From Massilia sp. BSC265 (GTDB taxonomy: Bacteria > Pseudomonadota > Gammaproteobacteria > Burkholderiales > Burkholderiaceae_D), in contig NZ_JPXI01000034.1 of NCBI RefSeq assembly GCF_000740675.1, positions 99,920-163,919 on the forward strand: a DNA stretch of 64,000 nt, given 5' to 3'. Below, piece by piece: positions 27,405 to 37,221 of this stretch. Below the pieces are notes generated by a model. It was given only the letters and a program-made list of their open reading frames with translations. It did not search any database and was not told the DNA's origin. The translations under genes and the position numbers were made by a program. Position 1 is the first letter of the stretch. Each line of letters begins with the position of its first letter.

Positions 27405-30209
27405 TCAGCCGGTGTTGCGCAGGCCCGCCGCCACCCCATTGATGGACAGGTGAATCCCCCGGTGCACCCGCGGATCGGCATTGTCCCCCAGCTTGCGCCG
27501 GCGGTGGATCAGCTCCACCTGCAGGTGGTTCAGCGGGTCCAGGTAGGCGAAGCGGTTCTGGATCGAACGCGCCAGCAGCGGATTGCCGGCCAGGCGCTCG
27601 CCCACGCCCGTCACCGCCTCGAGGCAGCGCAGCGTCTCGCCGTGTTCCGCGGTGATGCGGCGGAAGATGCGCTCGCGCAGCTCAACGTCCGCCACCAGCC
27701 CGGCGTAGCGCGAGGCGATCGCCAGGTCGGTCTTGGCCAGCACCATGTCCATGTTCGACAGCAGGGTCGCGAAGAAGGGCCAGGCGCCGTGCATCTCGCG
27801 CAGCAGGGCAAGACGTTCCTCGCGGTCGCCATCCGCCAGCCAGCCGCTAACGGCGGTGCCGAAGCCGTACCAGCCCGGCAGCAGCAGGCGGCACTGGCCC
27901 CATGAGAAGCCCCAGGGGATCGCGCGCAGGTCTTCGATGCGGCGCGTCGACTTGCGCGAGGCAGGGCGCGAACCGAGGTTCAGTTCCGCGATCTCGGCGA
28001 TCGGCGTGGCGCTGAAGAAGTAGTCGGTGAAGCCCGGGGTTTCGTACACCAGGTTGCGGTAGGCGCGGTAGGCGCGCCCGGACAGCTCGGCCATCACGGC
28101 TTCGTAGCGCGCCAGACGCGCGTTGTTGACCTCGTCGGCCGGGTGCGGCACCAGGCTTGCTTCCAGCGTCGCCGCCACCAGCAGCTCCAGGTTGCGCCGG
28201 CCGATCTCGGGATTGGAGAACTTCGAGGCGATGATCTCGCCCTGTTCGGTCAGGCGGATCTGGCCGTTGACCGTGCCCGGCGGCTGGGCGCGGATCGCGT
28301 CGTAGCTCGGGCCGCCGCCACGGCCCACGGTGCCGCCGCGGCCGTGGAACAGGCGCAGCTTGACGCCCTTGGCGGCGAACACGTCGACCAGCTTCAGCTC
28401 TGCCTGGTACAGCTCCCAGTTCGAGGTGAGGAAGCCGCCGTCCTTGTTCGAGTCGGAGTAGCCGAGCATGACCTCCTGCAGGCGGCCCTGCTTCTCGATG
28501 ATGCCCGCCACCTGGGGAATCGACATCCACTCGTCCATGATGCTGCTGGCGCGTTGCAGGTCGGGGATGGTCTCGAACAGCGGGATCACCATGACGTCGC
28601 TGGTCCCCGACGACACGCGCATCAGCCCGGTCTCCTTCTGCAGCAGCAGGACTTCCAGCAGGTCCGACACGGTCTCGGTGTGCGAGATGATGTAGTTGCG
28701 GATCGCGCGGCTGCCGTAGCGCTGGCGGATGTCGCGCGCGGCGCGCAGGATCGCCAGTTCGGAATTGGTTTCGTCCGAATAGTTCTCGTAGGGCGAGTAG
28801 AGCGGACGCGGCTGCGCCAGCTCGCGCAGCAGCAGTTCGACCTTCCGTTCTTCGCTCAGGCCAGCATAGTCGGCTTCGGCTCCCGCGCGCGTAAATAGCT
28901 CGGCGAGCACGCGCTCGTGCACGTCCGAGCTCTGGCGCATGTCGAGCGAGGCCAGGTGGAAGCCGAAGATGCGCGCGGCGCGCTTGAGGCCGGCCAGGCG
29001 CGGCTCGACCAGCACGGCGCCGTGGTTGGCGCGCAGCGAATCGGCCAGCACTTCCAAATCGGCCGCGAACAGGCCGGCGTCGAGGTAGGGCGGGGCTTCG
29101 CCGACTTCCTTGCGCAGGATGTGGTCGACGCCCAGTTCGCGCGCGGTGGCGGCCAGGCGGGCGTAGATGCCGATCAGGGCGCGGCGGTAGGGCTCGTCGC
29201 TGCGGTGCGGGGAATTGTCGACCGAGGCGTCGGCCAGGGCCTGCATCTCCGGCGTCACCGGGACGATCAGGGTGGAGGCCGACAGCTCGGCGCCGAGGGC
29301 GTGCACTTCCTCGAGGTAGAAGTCGAGGATGGTGGTCGACTGACGCACCAGCGCATGGCGCATGGTGTCGGCGTTGACGTTCGGGTTGCCGTCGCGGTCG
29401 CCGCCGATCCAGCTGCCCATCTGCAGGTACTGCGCTTCGCCCAGCTTCGCTTCTCCACCATAGTAGGTGGCGATCTCGTCCTCGATGTCGTCGTACAGGC
29501 CCGGCACCTCGCGCAGGAAGGTAATGCGGTAATAGGACAGGGCGTTGTCGATCTCGTCCGCCACGGTCAGCTTAGAGTAGCGCAACATGCGGGTTTGCCA
29601 CAGGGTGGCGATGCGTGCCTGCAGCAGCTGGGTGTTGCGCTTCAGTTCTCCGGGCGTCAGGCCGCGGTCGCGTTCGGCCAGCAGGCGCGCGATGTCGTGC
29701 TCGGCGTCGAGGATGCTCTTGCGTTGCACCTCGGTCGGGTGCGCGGTGAGGACCGGCGAGATCAGCGCGTCCTTGAAGAAGTCCTCGACGACCTCCTGCG
29801 GCACACCGGCATCAACCAGCTTGCCGAGCGCATGGCCGACGCTGCCCTGGCGCGGTTCGGCGCCGCGCATCAGGTGGGCGCGGCGGCGGCGGATGTGGTG
29901 CTGGTCCTCGGCGATGTTGGCCAGGTGCGAGAAATACGAGAAGGCGCGCACCACCGAAATGGTCTGGTCGCGCGTGAGCCGGTGCAGCAGGGTGGTGAGT
30001 TCTTCCCCGGCGACCGGGTCGGCGTCGCGGCGGAAACGCACTGCCGTCTGGCGGATGGTCTCGACCACCTCGAACACGGCGTCGCCTTCCTGTTCGCGCA
30101 GCACGTCGCCGAGCAGGCGGCCGAGCAGGCGGATGTCTTCTTTCAGCGGCGCATCCTTGTCGCCGGCGGCTTGGATTGCAGGGTTGTCTAGTGCAGCTGG
30201 GTTTTCCAT
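27405..30209 (-). CDS. ppc: Phosphoenolpyruvate carboxylase
   Basis: A 934-residue cytoplasmic enzyme that carboxylates phosphoenolpyruvate to oxaloacetate, refilling the TCA cycle. Hallmarks are [14 protein letters not shown] with the catalytic His, [30 protein letters not shown] with the mobile loop, [15 protein letters not shown], and the C-terminal RNTG that fits the allosteric site. It is slightly longer than the E. coli enzyme (883). Start choice is uncertain: ATG at 30209 ([10 protein letters not shown]) or 30251, neither with a good ribosome binding site. It diverges from hemC, an arrangement I regard as usual in related betaproteobacteria. Confidence 0.97.
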   Translation of the reverse strand: MENPAALDNPAIQAAGDKDAPLKEDIRLLGRLLGDVLREQEGDAVFEVVETIRQTAVRFRRDADPVAGEELTTLLHRLTRDQTISVVRAFSYFSHLANIAEDQHHIRRRRAHLMRGAEPRQGSVGHALGKLVDAGVPQEVVEDFFKDALISPVLTAHPTEVQRKSILDAEHDIARLLAERDRGLTPGELKRNTQLLQARIATLWQTRMLRYSKLTVADEIDNALSYYRITFLREVPGLYDDIEDEIATYYGGEAKLGEAQYLQMGSWIGGDRDGNPNVNADTMRHALVRQSTTILDFYLEEVHALGAELSASTLIVPVTPEMQALADASVDNSPHRSDEPYRRALIGIYARLAATARELGVDHILRKEVGEAPPYLDAGLFAADLEVLADSLRANHGAVLVEPRLAGLKRAARIFGFHLASLDMRQSSDVHERVLAELFTRAGAEADYAGLSEERKVELLLRELAQPRPLYSPYENYSDETNSELAILRAARDIRQRYGSRAIRNYIISHTETVSDLLEVLLLQKETGLMRVSSGTSDVMVIPLFETIPDLQRASSIMDEWMSIPQVAGIIEKQGRLQEVMLGYSDSNKDGGFLTSNWELYQAELKLVDVFAAKGVKLRLFHGRGGTVGRGGGPSYDAIRAQPPGTVNGQIRLTEQGEIIASKFSNPEIGRRNLELLVAATLEASLVPHPADEVNNARLARYEAVMAELSGRAYRAYRNLVYETPGFTDYFFSATPIAEIAELNLGSRPASRKSTRRIEDLRAIPWGFSWGQCRLLLPGWYGFGTAVSGWLADGDREERLALLREMHGAWPFFATLLSNMDMVLAKTDLAIASRYAGLVADVELRERIFRRITAEHGETLRCLEAVTGVGERLAGNPLLARSIQNRFAYLDPLNHLQVELIHRRRKLGDNADPRVHRGIHLSINGVAAGLRNTG

Positions 30210-30317
30210 ATCGACCACAAATGAATTGTTAGCGCCATGGCGGTTGGCCATCGTCTGCAGGAGGCCCCATGCTAAAATTTGTGATCTTAAGCAAGGGCCG
30301 GAAACGTCATCGTCCTG

Positions 30318-31394
30318 ATGGGCCCGACGACAGTGAAAGAATCCGTGTTGAATGTAACTGAATCGGCGCAAGGAGCGCCCGCGAAACTCATGCCTCTAAA
30401 GCTGATTATCGCATCCCGCGAGAGCCGCCTGGCCATGTGGCAGGCGGAACATGTGCGTGCGCGTCTCGCCGCATTATATCCGCAGTGCAGCGTCGAAATT
30501 CTCGGAATGACAACACGGGGCGACCAAATCCTCGACCGTGCGCTCTCCAAGGTAGGCGGCAAGGGCCTGTTCGTCAAGGAACTGGAAGTGGCGATGGCCG
30601 AAGGCCGCGCCGACCTGGCGGTCCATTCGCTGAAGGACGTGCCGATGGAACTGCCGGAAGGCTTCGAGCTGGCCGCCGTGCTCGAGCGCGAAGACCCGCG
30701 CGACGCTTTCGTGTCGAACGACTACGCCAGCCTGGCCGAGCTGCCGCCGGGCGCGATCGTCGGCACCAGCAGCCTGCGCCGCCAGGCCCTGATCGCCGCG
30801 CGCTACCCGCATCTGGTCATCAAGCCGCTGCGCGGCAACCTCGACACTCGCCTGGGCAAGCTGGACCGCGGCGAGTATGCCGCCATCATCCTGGCGGCGG
30901 CCGGCCTCAAGCGCCTCGGCCTGCCGCAGCGCATCCGCGCCTTGCTGGAACCCGAGGACAGCCTGCCGGCGGCCGGGCAGGGCGCGATGGCGATCGAGAT
31001 CGTCAGCGGCCCCCGCAGCGACGGCGTCGATCTGCGCGCGCTGCTGCAGCCGCTGAACCACGATGCCACCTATCGCGCCGTGACAGCGGAGCGCAAGGTG
31101 TCGAAAATCTTCGGCGGCAGCTGCCAGATCCCGCTGGCGGCGTTTGCAACGGTCACCGGCACCACCCTGCGCCTGCGCGCGATGGTCGCCACCCCGGACG
31201 GCCAGCGCACCGCGCAGGCCGAAGTCGCGGGCTCCTGGGAGCATCCGGAGTTCCTCGGCGAACAGGTCGCGATCCTGCTGGAAGACCAGGATGCGCATGC
31301 GATCCTGGAAGTGTGCAAGCAGTCGGCCGACGCGGCCGACGCGGCCGCGGCCGCGGCTGTCGAGGCTGCGCCGGCGTCGAGCCAGGGCAGCTGA
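30318..31394 (+). CDS. hemC: Hydroxymethylbilane synthase (porphobilinogen deaminase)
   Basis: Joins four porphobilinogen units into hydroxymethylbilane in heme synthesis. Family motifs are [37 protein letters not shown] and the cofactor loop [11 protein letters not shown], whose Cys carries the dipyrromethane. The Cys codon is at 31122-31124. Counting from the ATG at 30390 it is residue 245, close to E. coli Cys242, so that start is a serious alternative to 30318. The tail is Ala-rich. It is the first gene of hemC-hemD-hemX-hemY. Confidence 0.95.
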   Translation: MGPTTVKESVLNVTESAQGAPAKLMPLKLIIASRESRLAMWQAEHVRARLAALYPQCSVEILGMTTRGDQILDRALSKVGGKGLFVKELEVAMAEGRADLAVHSLKDVPMELPEGFELAAVLEREDPRDAFVSNDYASLAELPPGAIVGTSSLRRQALIAARYPHLVIKPLRGNLDTRLGKLDRGEYAAIILAAAGLKRLGLPQRIRALLEPEDSLPAAGQGAMAIEIVSGPRSDGVDLRALLQPLNHDATYRAVTAERKVSKIFGGSCQIPLAAFATVTGTTLRLRAMVATPDGQRTAQAEVAGSWEHPEFLGEQVAILLEDQDAHAILEVCKQSADAADAAAAAAVEAAPASSQGS

Positions 31395-31420
31395 AGCATG
31401 CAGAAGGATGCAGGGTCGGC

Positions 31421-32218
31421 ATGACTGAGAGCATGACTGAGCGGGCAGTCGTCATCACCCGGCCGCGCGCCCAGGCGGAGCCGCTGGCGCAGGCCGTGCG
31501 TGCGCGCGGGCGCCGGGCCGTCGTGCTGCCGCTGCTCGAGATCGCGCCGCTCGACGATACCTCGTTGCTGCGCGCAGCATTGGCCGAGCTGCCGTCCTAT
31601 GCATTGGTGGCGTTCGTTTCGCCGAACGCGATCGATGCCGCCTTCCAGCACCTGGACGGCTGGCCGGCCAGCGTGCCGATCGGCGTCGTGGGGGAGGGTA
31701 GCCGCGCGGCGCTCGCCCGCCACGGCATCACGGGTGACAACGCCACCATCCATTGCCCGCCGGACGCGGCCAGCAGCGACTCGGAACACCTGCTCGCCAG
31801 CCTCGACCTGTCGGCCTTCGCCGGGCGCCGCGTGCTGATCGTGCGCGGTGAAAGCGGGCGCGAGCTGATGGCCGACACCCTGCGCGCCGCCGGGGCGCAG
31901 GTCGACACCGTCGCCGCCTATCGCCGCAGCGTGCCGCCGTTGACCGAGGCGCTGGCGGTCGAGCTGGGCGCCTTGCTGGCGCAGCCAAACGACTGGATAA
32001 TCACGAGTTCGGAAGCGCTGCGCGGCCTCGCCGGGTTGGTGCGGCAGCTCGATCCCGACACCGGCATCGACCGGCTGAGGGTGCAGCACCTGATCGTTCC
32101 CCATGCACGGATAGCGGAGACGGCGCGCTCGCTCCGATGCGATCGGATCACCCTGACCGGTTCCGGCGACGCACGCTTGGTTGCTGCACTGTTTGCCGCG
32201 ATACAATCTCAAGAATGA
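31421..32218 (+). CDS. hemD: Uroporphyrinogen-III synthase
   Basis: A 265-residue cytoplasmic enzyme that cyclises hydroxymethylbilane with inversion of ring D. The sequence is typically divergent but shows the family landmarks: VVITRPRAQAEPLAQAVRARG at the N-terminus, VSPNAIDAAF, VGEGSRAALARHGI, VLIVRGESGRELMADTLRAAG, and TSSEALRGL. The ATG at 31421 is preferred; a second ATG lies four codons later, and the frame is open much further left inside hemC as a shadow. Its stop overlaps the hemX start in ATGA. Confidence 0.93.
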   Translation: MTESMTERAVVITRPRAQAEPLAQAVRARGRRAVVLPLLEIAPLDDTSLLRAALAELPSYALVAFVSPNAIDAAFQHLDGWPASVPIGVVGEGSRAALARHGITGDNATIHCPPDAASSDSEHLLASLDLSAFAGRRVLIVRGESGRELMADTLRAAGAQVDTVAAYRRSVPPLTEALAVELGALLAQPNDWIITSSEALRGLAGLVRQLDPDTGIDRLRVQHLIVPHARIAETARSLRCDRITLTGSGDARLVAALFAAIQSQE

Positions 32219-33342
32219 ACGAACAACAAAATAATCCAGAACAGATCCCATCGGGCAGCGTCACGGTCCAGAAAGCGCCGGCGCGTCCATCGACGGGGCA
32301 GGGGCTGATCCAGGCGCTGCAGCGTCCCTTGCCGGCGGCGGTGGCCATCCTCGCCCTGCTGCTGGCGGTGCAAACCTGGAGCTCGCACAGCCGCATCAAC
32401 ACCCTGCGCCGCGACATGGCGCAGAGCCTGCAGAAGGGCAATGCCGTCAATGCCGAGACCGCGGCGCTGGCGCGCGAGGTGTCGGACATGACCAAGGAGC
32501 TGCAGATCAAGGTGGGCGTGCTGGAGAGCCGCCAATCCGAAGCCCAGACCCAGCAGCTGGCGCTGGAACAGCTCTACCAGGACCTGTCGAAGAACCGCGA
32601 CGAATGGGCGCTGAGCGAGGTCGAGCAGGTGCTGAGCACGGCCAGCCAGCAGCTCCAGCTGGCGGGCAACGTGCAGGGCGCCCTGATCGCGCTGCAGAAC
32701 GCCGACCGTTCGCTGGGCCGTTCGGACAAGCCGCAGTTCCTGAACATCCGCCGCGCCATCGGCGCCGACATCGAGCGCCTGAAGGCGATGCCGGCGGTCG
32801 ACCTGGCCGGGGTCGCGCTGCGCCTGGACAACGTCATCGCCCAGGTGGACACGCTGCCGATGCTGTCCGACGAAAAGCCGCTGCTGCCCGCGGCCCCTAG
32901 CCGCAGCACCCGCAAGCCGGCTGGCAGCGCCGCCGCCGAGCCCGCGCCCGAAAAGCTGAGCCTGGGCCAGCGCATGGTCCAGACCTGGCGCAACTGGAGC
33001 CAGGAGATGTGGGACGACGTGCGCCAGCTGGTGCGCGTGCGCAGCGTGGACACGCCGGAAGCGCTGATGCTGTCGCCGACCGAATCCTTCTTCGTGCGCG
33101 AGAACCTCAAGCTGCGCCTGCTGAACGCGCGCCTGGCCCTGCTGTCGCGCAACGAGGCGGCCTTCCGCGATGACCTGGCTAGTAGCCAGACCATCCTGCT
33201 CAAGTATTTCGATACGCGCGCCCGCGCCACCCAGTCGACCCTGGCCGCGCTGCGCCAGGTGCAGGCGAACAACCTGAGCATCGAGATGCCGACCTTGTCC
33301 GAGAGCCTGAACGCGGTGCGCAACTACAAGGCGAAGCAATAA
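32215..33342 (+). CDS. hemX: HemX, uroporphyrinogen-III C-methyltransferase-like membrane protein
   Basis: A 375-residue inner-membrane protein: short cytoplasmic N-terminus, one membrane helix (about residues 40-58, AAVAILALLLAVQTW), a coiled-coil segment rich in Gln/Glu/Ala (about 65-120), and a periplasmic HemX domain (from about EWALSEVEQVLSTASQQLQLAGN). HemX proteins are linked to heme synthesis by gene context only; methyltransferase activity is not established. The start overlaps the hemD stop, and hemY follows one base after its stop codon. Confidence 0.93.
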   Translation: MNEQQNNPEQIPSGSVTVQKAPARPSTGQGLIQALQRPLPAAVAILALLLAVQTWSSHSRINTLRRDMAQSLQKGNAVNAETAALAREVSDMTKELQIKVGVLESRQSEAQTQQLALEQLYQDLSKNRDEWALSEVEQVLSTASQQLQLAGNVQGALIALQNADRSLGRSDKPQFLNIRRAIGADIERLKAMPAVDLAGVALRLDNVIAQVDTLPMLSDEKPLLPAAPSRSTRKPAGSAAAEPAPEKLSLGQRMVQTWRNWSQEMWDDVRQLVRVRSVDTPEALMLSPTESFFVRENLKLRLLNARLALLSRNEAAFRDDLASSQTILLKYFDTRARATQSTLAALRQVQANNLSIEMPTLSESLNAVRNYKAKQ

Positions 33343-33343
33343 G

Positions 33344-34540
33344 ATGCGGCTCCTCCTTTGGTTAGTCGCCCTGATGGCCGCGGCCATCGGCATCGCCGTG
33401 ACGGCACGCTTCAACCCGGGCAACGTGGTGCTGTTCTACCCGCCGCACCGGCTCGACATGTCGCTCAACCTGTTCGTCGTGCTGCTGGTGCTGCTGTTCG
33501 CGGTCGTGTACGGCTTGGTACGGGCACTGAAATCGACCCTCAAGATGCCCGAGCGCGTGGCTGCCTACCGCCAGCGCAAGCGCGAGCGCGAAGGCAACAA
33601 GGGCCTGCGCGACGCGCTCAAGGCCCTGTTCGAAGGCCGCTTCGGCCATGCCGAGAAAGCCGCCATGCGCGCCGCCGAGCTGCCGGAGAACGCCGGCCTG
33701 GCGGCCCTGATCGGCGCCCGGGCCGCGCACCGCATGCGCGAGCCGGCCCGCCGTGACGCCTGGCTGGCCGGCATCGTGCACGACAGTTCATTGAAGATCG
33801 CGCGCCTGATGACGGTGACCGAGCTGCTGGTCGACGACCACCAGCCGGAAGCCGCGCTCGAGGCGGTGGCCGAACTGAACGCCAGCGGCCAGCGCCACAT
33901 CCACGCGCTGCAGTGGTCGATGAAGGCCCACCAGCAGGCGCGCAACTGGCCGGAAGTGCTGCGCCTGGTGCGCATCCTCGACAAGCGCAAGGCCCTGCAT
34001 CCGGCGCTGTCGACGCGCCTGCGCGAGATGGCCTACGAAGCCCTGCTGGGCGAACAAGGCCACGATGCCGAATCGATCCGCCGTGTCTGGTCCGGTGTGC
34101 CGGCATCCGACCGCCAGGTGCCCTATATCGCGGCGCGCGCCGCCGGCGCCTTCAACGCCCGCGGCCTGCACGACGAGGCGCGTGCCATCGCCGAGGAAGC
34201 GCTCAAGGCGAACTGGGACGAGCGCGTGGTGCGCGCCTACCGCGAGGCGGCCGGGCCTGCCGGCTCCCAGACCCTGCTGGCCCAGATCGAACGTTGCGAA
34301 GCCTGGCTCAAGGACCGTCCGACGGACCCCGAGCTGGCGCTGACCCTGGGTTCGCTTTGCCTCAAGCAGAAGCTGTGGGGCAAGGCACAGCGCTACCTGG
34401 AGGGGGCGCTGTCGGAAGCCACCGAGACGCCCATGGTGCGCGAGGCGCACCTGAAGCTGGCCCAGATGCACGAGGCGCTGGGGCAGGAGCAGGAGGCGGC
34501 GAACCATTACCGGCAGTGCGCGCTGGCCAGTATCCTGTGA
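33344..34540 (+). CDS. hemY: HemY, TPR-containing membrane protein of the heme cluster
   Basis: A 398-residue protein with two N-terminal membrane helices (about residues 2-18 and 40-62) followed by a HemY N domain and helical TPR-like repeats (DPELALTLGSLCLKQKLWGKAQRYLEGAL is one clear repeat). Despite the name it is not the Bacillus protoporphyrinogen oxidase HemY. Its function in heme synthesis or envelope assembly is unproven. It begins one base after hemX and is the last gene of the operon. Confidence 0.93.
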   Translation: MRLLLWLVALMAAAIGIAVTARFNPGNVVLFYPPHRLDMSLNLFVVLLVLLFAVVYGLVRALKSTLKMPERVAAYRQRKREREGNKGLRDALKALFEGRFGHAEKAAMRAAELPENAGLAALIGARAAHRMREPARRDAWLAGIVHDSSLKIARLMTVTELLVDDHQPEAALEAVAELNASGQRHIHALQWSMKAHQQARNWPEVLRLVRILDKRKALHPALSTRLREMAYEALLGEQGHDAESIRRVWSGVPASDRQVPYIAARAAGAFNARGLHDEARAIAEEALKANWDERVVRAYREAAGPAGSQTLLAQIERCEAWLKDRPTDPELALTLGSLCLKQKLWGKAQRYLEGALSEATETPMVREAHLKLAQMHEALGQEQEAANHYRQCALASIL

Positions 34541-34599
34541 AGTATTCCATTGGAGCACTTCACTGCCATGCACGACGCGCCATCCGCTGCTGCTTTCGC

Positions 34600-34605
34600 T
34601 ATAAT
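34600..34605 (+). promoter_or_regulatory. -10 hexamer upstream of ppa
   Basis: An exact TATAAT 39 bases before the ppa ATG, in an otherwise GC-rich gap after hemY. A clear -35 is not seen. Confidence 0.45.
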
Positions 34606-34643
34606 GACGCACTTTATTGAAACTTCAGCAACCAAGGAATTCC

Positions 34644-35183
34644 ATGAGCCTGAATAACGTCCCAGCCGGCAAAGACGTGCCGAACGACTTCAACGTCATC
34701 ATCGAAATCCCGATGAACGCCGACCCGGTCAAGTACGAGGTCGACAAGGACAGCGGCGCGATCTTCGTCGACCGCTTCATGGGTACCGCCATGCACTATC
34801 CGTGCAACTACGGCTATGTGCCGCAGACCATCGCCGATGACGGCGATCCGTGCGACGTGCTCGTGATCACCCCGTTCCCGCTGCCGCCGGGCGTGGTGGT
34901 GCGTTGCCGCGCGCTGGGCGTGCTGAAGATGACCGACGACGGCGGCGGCGACGCCAAGGTCATCGCGGTGCCGGTCGAAAAGGTCCTGCCGATGTACAAG
35001 AAGATCCAGAAGCTGGAAGACCTGGAAGAGCTGCGCCTGCAGCAGATCCAGCACTTCTTCGAGCACTACAAGGACCTCGAGCCTGGCAAGTGGGTCAAGA
35101 TCGAAGGCTGGGCCGATGCAGAAGCCGCCAAGGCCGAGATCACCAACGGCGTCGAAGCGTTCAAGCGCAAGGGCCAGGAATAA
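34644..35183 (+). CDS. ppa: Inorganic pyrophosphatase, family I
   Basis: A 179-residue cytoplasmic enzyme that hydrolyses pyrophosphate, pulling biosynthetic reactions forward. The signature DGDPCDVLV carries metal-binding aspartates, and [31 protein letters not shown] and the C-terminal KWVKIEGW are typical. The length matches E. coli Ppa (176). The ATG at 34644 is preferred over an upstream TTG at 34617. A strong terminator follows the gene. Confidence 0.97.
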   Translation: MSLNNVPAGKDVPNDFNVIIEIPMNADPVKYEVDKDSGAIFVDRFMGTAMHYPCNYGYVPQTIADDGDPCDVLVITPFPLPPGVVVRCRALGVLKMTDDGGGDAKVIAVPVEKVLPMYKKIQKLEDLEELRLQQIQHFFEHYKDLEPGKWVKIEGWADAEAAKAEITNGVEAFKRKGQE

Positions 35184-35214
35184 GCAGAGGCGCGTCGCGC
35201 CGCGCACATGACAG

Positions 35215-35252
35215 AAAGCCGGCGTCCTTCAAGGGGACGCCGGCTTTTTCTT
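35215..35252 (+). terminator. ppa intrinsic terminator
   Basis: AAAGCCGGCGTCC pairs with GGACGCCGGCTTT around a seven-base loop, with a T-rich tail (TTTTTCTTT). The A-run on the left makes it potentially two-way, but the gene ending on the other side stops beyond it. Confidence 0.9.
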
Positions 35253-35306
35253 TGGCGGCAGAGGGCGTGGCGTCCGCCTGCCAATCAAGCGCTTACCAGC
35301 AGCACA

Positions 35307-36770
35307 TTACCAGCCAATATCACGCAGCAGCGGGAAGGTCAGGTCGTACGGCGGCTTGACCGCGTGCCGCAGGTCGGTGTTGATCGACGGCTCCATCAGC
35401 TGGTTCGGCTTGGCTTCGGTGGTGTAGTGCGACACCGAGGAGCCCGGCTGATTGATGCTGGGGGTGTACATCAGGATGCGCCGTTGCCGGTCGGTGCCCG
35501 CCAGCCGGGTGCGGTCGAGGCCGAAGGTGGCGACCACGCCCGACATCGTCCGCGAGCGCTGCTGCAGCGCGGCCTTGATGGCGACGCCGTCGGACAGCGT
35601 GATCCGCAGCGAGGGAATCCTGATGCTCGGATCGGAGCCGCTCAGGCCGACGACGTCTCCCGGCACATTGTCCACTACCAGCATGCCGATGGCGCCGGCC
35701 GCCTGCACGTTGCGGGCCTTGGTGACGAAATCGCAGCTGCCACGGTCCACCAGGGCGATGTTGTTGCGTACCGCAAGTGCATTGTTGGCGTTGAGCGGCG
35801 TGCAGGCAAGCCCGGTACCGTTCGGCTGGTCGACCACCGGCATCAGCTGGCCGCTCACCGGCCTTGCACCCACCGGCGGCCCGAAGGAAGCATCGCCGAC
35901 GAAGTAATCGCCCCGGGCGGCGCCGGCGTTCGCGCCACCGATGTTCAGGTTGGTGCGCGGGTCCAGCACGCGCGGCACCGCGGCGGTCACGTTCGGGCCG
36001 TTCCAGGACAGGCCGCGCCAGGTGATGGCGGAGATGCGGCGCTGCTCGTCGGTCATGGCGACCCAGGGCATGTTGTTGCGGTTGTTCACCAGGAAGTAAT
36101 CCCAGATCGACGGGATGCCGAAGAACTGCTCGCCGGTTTCGTCGTCGGTGAAGGTCTGGAAGCCGAGCCCGTGCGCCATTTCGTGCAGCAGCACCGTGAC
36201 CAGGTCGATCTGTCCATTGGCGCGCCTGTCGAGGCCCAGGTAGAAGGGCGAGCCCGGCAGGCAATCGGGGAACAGGCCAAGGCGCGAGTTGAAGCGCGCG
36301 ATGATGTGCGGGTCGGTCGGCGCCGTCAGGTCTTCGCCCGCCAGCTTGCTGGCCAGCGCCGCCGGGTACCAGGTGTTGGCGCGCGGGGCGTTCGGAAAAT
36401 CGGTCCAGATCTCGTAGGCGCCTGCCGAACCGAGCACCGCGCCGGTGGCCGTGCAGGACAGGGGTACGAATGCTGCACCGATGCGGATCGTCACATTGCT
36501 GTCGAGCGTGGCGCCCCAGATGTCGGCGGCGCGCTGGAAGGCGATCAGGCGCTGCTGGCCCAGCGTGGTGCCGCTGTTGCCGCCGACCGGTGCGGCCGGG
36601 GTCGGGTCGTTGAAGCCTTCGCCGGGCGCGTTCTGGTTGACGATGACGATGGTGGCGGCCGCTTGCGCGGCGCCGGCACCGGCGAAGGTGGCGGCCAGGA
36701 CGGTGGCAACCGAGCATGCCAGCGAGGCGGCGGTGCTGCGCAGGAAGGTGGTGAGCTTGGCAGCTTTCAT
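35307..36770 (-). CDS. Exported metalloprotease-like protein with PA domain
   Basis: A 487-residue protein with a signal peptide (about residues 1-38, ending GAAQAA). It carries a zinc-binding HEMAHGLGF at 196-204 in LVTVLLHEMAHGLGFQTF, which gives two His ligands and the catalytic Glu. The third metzincin His is not obvious. A protease-associated (PA) domain follows (NNIALVDRGSCDFVTKARNV, then GAIGMLVVDN) around residues 325-385. It is probably secreted or at the surface. Its ATG overlaps the stop of the upstream small gene (ATGA), making it the third gene of an operon with a PEP-CTERM protein. Confidence 0.87.
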   Translation of the reverse strand: MKAAKLTTFLRSTAASLACSVATVLAATFAGAGAAQAAATIVIVNQNAPGEGFNDPTPAAPVGGNSGTTLGQQRLIAFQRAADIWGATLDSNVTIRIGAAFVPLSCTATGAVLGSAGAYEIWTDFPNAPRANTWYPAALASKLAGEDLTAPTDPHIIARFNSRLGLFPDCLPGSPFYLGLDRRANGQIDLVTVLLHEMAHGLGFQTFTDDETGEQFFGIPSIWDYFLVNNRNNMPWVAMTDEQRRISAITWRGLSWNGPNVTAAVPRVLDPRTNLNIGGANAGAARGDYFVGDASFGPPVGARPVSGQLMPVVDQPNGTGLACTPLNANNALAVRNNIALVDRGSCDFVTKARNVQAAGAIGMLVVDNVPGDVVGLSGSDPSIRIPSLRITLSDGVAIKAALQQRSRTMSGVVATFGLDRTRLAGTDRQRRILMYTPSINQPGSSVSHYTTEAKPNQLMEPSINTDLRHAVKPPYDLTFPLLRDIGW

Positions 36771-37192
36771 TGGTGATGCTCCTCTGGCTTGGTGGTGCCG
36801 TGCTTGTGCGCGCCTTTGAGCGCGTGCTCGGCAGCATGTGCGCCGTGCACGCATTGCTCGTCGAGCTTGCCGTCGGCGCCGCGGGTCACGACCGAATACA
36901 CCATGTGGCGCTCGCCGAGCTGAACCGAACGACGTCCGCCGGGACCGGTGACCAGCTTCGGCGCGGGGGCGGCCGCGCCCGCAGCCGATGCGTTCGTACG
37001 CGGGTGGAGGGCGCGCGCTTCGTCAGGGGTGGGCGCGCGCAGTTCGCCGGTGTCGGCATCGCGCACGACGACCATTCCCTGCCGGCTTTCGACCTGCTTC
37101 GGTTCGACCTGCCTGGGTTCGGCCTGCTGGGCGAACGCGGGGAGGGCCAGCGCGGCAAGCGGCAGGCAGCACATCAATTTATGAATCAACAT
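36767..37192 (-). CDS. Small exported protein with His-rich tail, next to a PEP-CTERM gene
   Basis: A 141-residue protein with a signal peptide (about residues 1-21, ending ALPAFAQ), then a short repeat (AEPRQ-VEPKQ-VESRQ). A central segment GMVVVRDADTGELRAPTPDE is followed by a His-rich end (HGAHAAEHALKGAHKHG, then EEHHQ). From memory, the central part resembles a domain described in proteins encoded after PEP-CTERM genes (post-PEP-CTERM type), but I cannot verify this. AGGAGAA precedes the ATG. It starts 29 bases after the PEP-CTERM gene and overlaps the metalloprotease start. The His-rich tail could bind metal. Confidence 0.78.
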   Translation of the reverse strand: MLIHKLMCCLPLAALALPAFAQQAEPRQVEPKQVESRQGMVVVRDADTGELRAPTPDEARALHPRTNASAAGAAAPAPKLVTGPGGRRSVQLGERHMVYSVVTRGADGKLDEQCVHGAHAAEHALKGAHKHGTTKPEEHHQ

Positions 37193-37221
37193 GGCATTCT
37201 CCTGGAACGGTAAGGGGCGCC

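Noticed and set aside
31422..31436. Short repeat ATGACTGAG at the hemD start
   Set aside because: Two adjacent ATGACTGAG copies only create alternative starts four codons apart; no wider meaning is evident.
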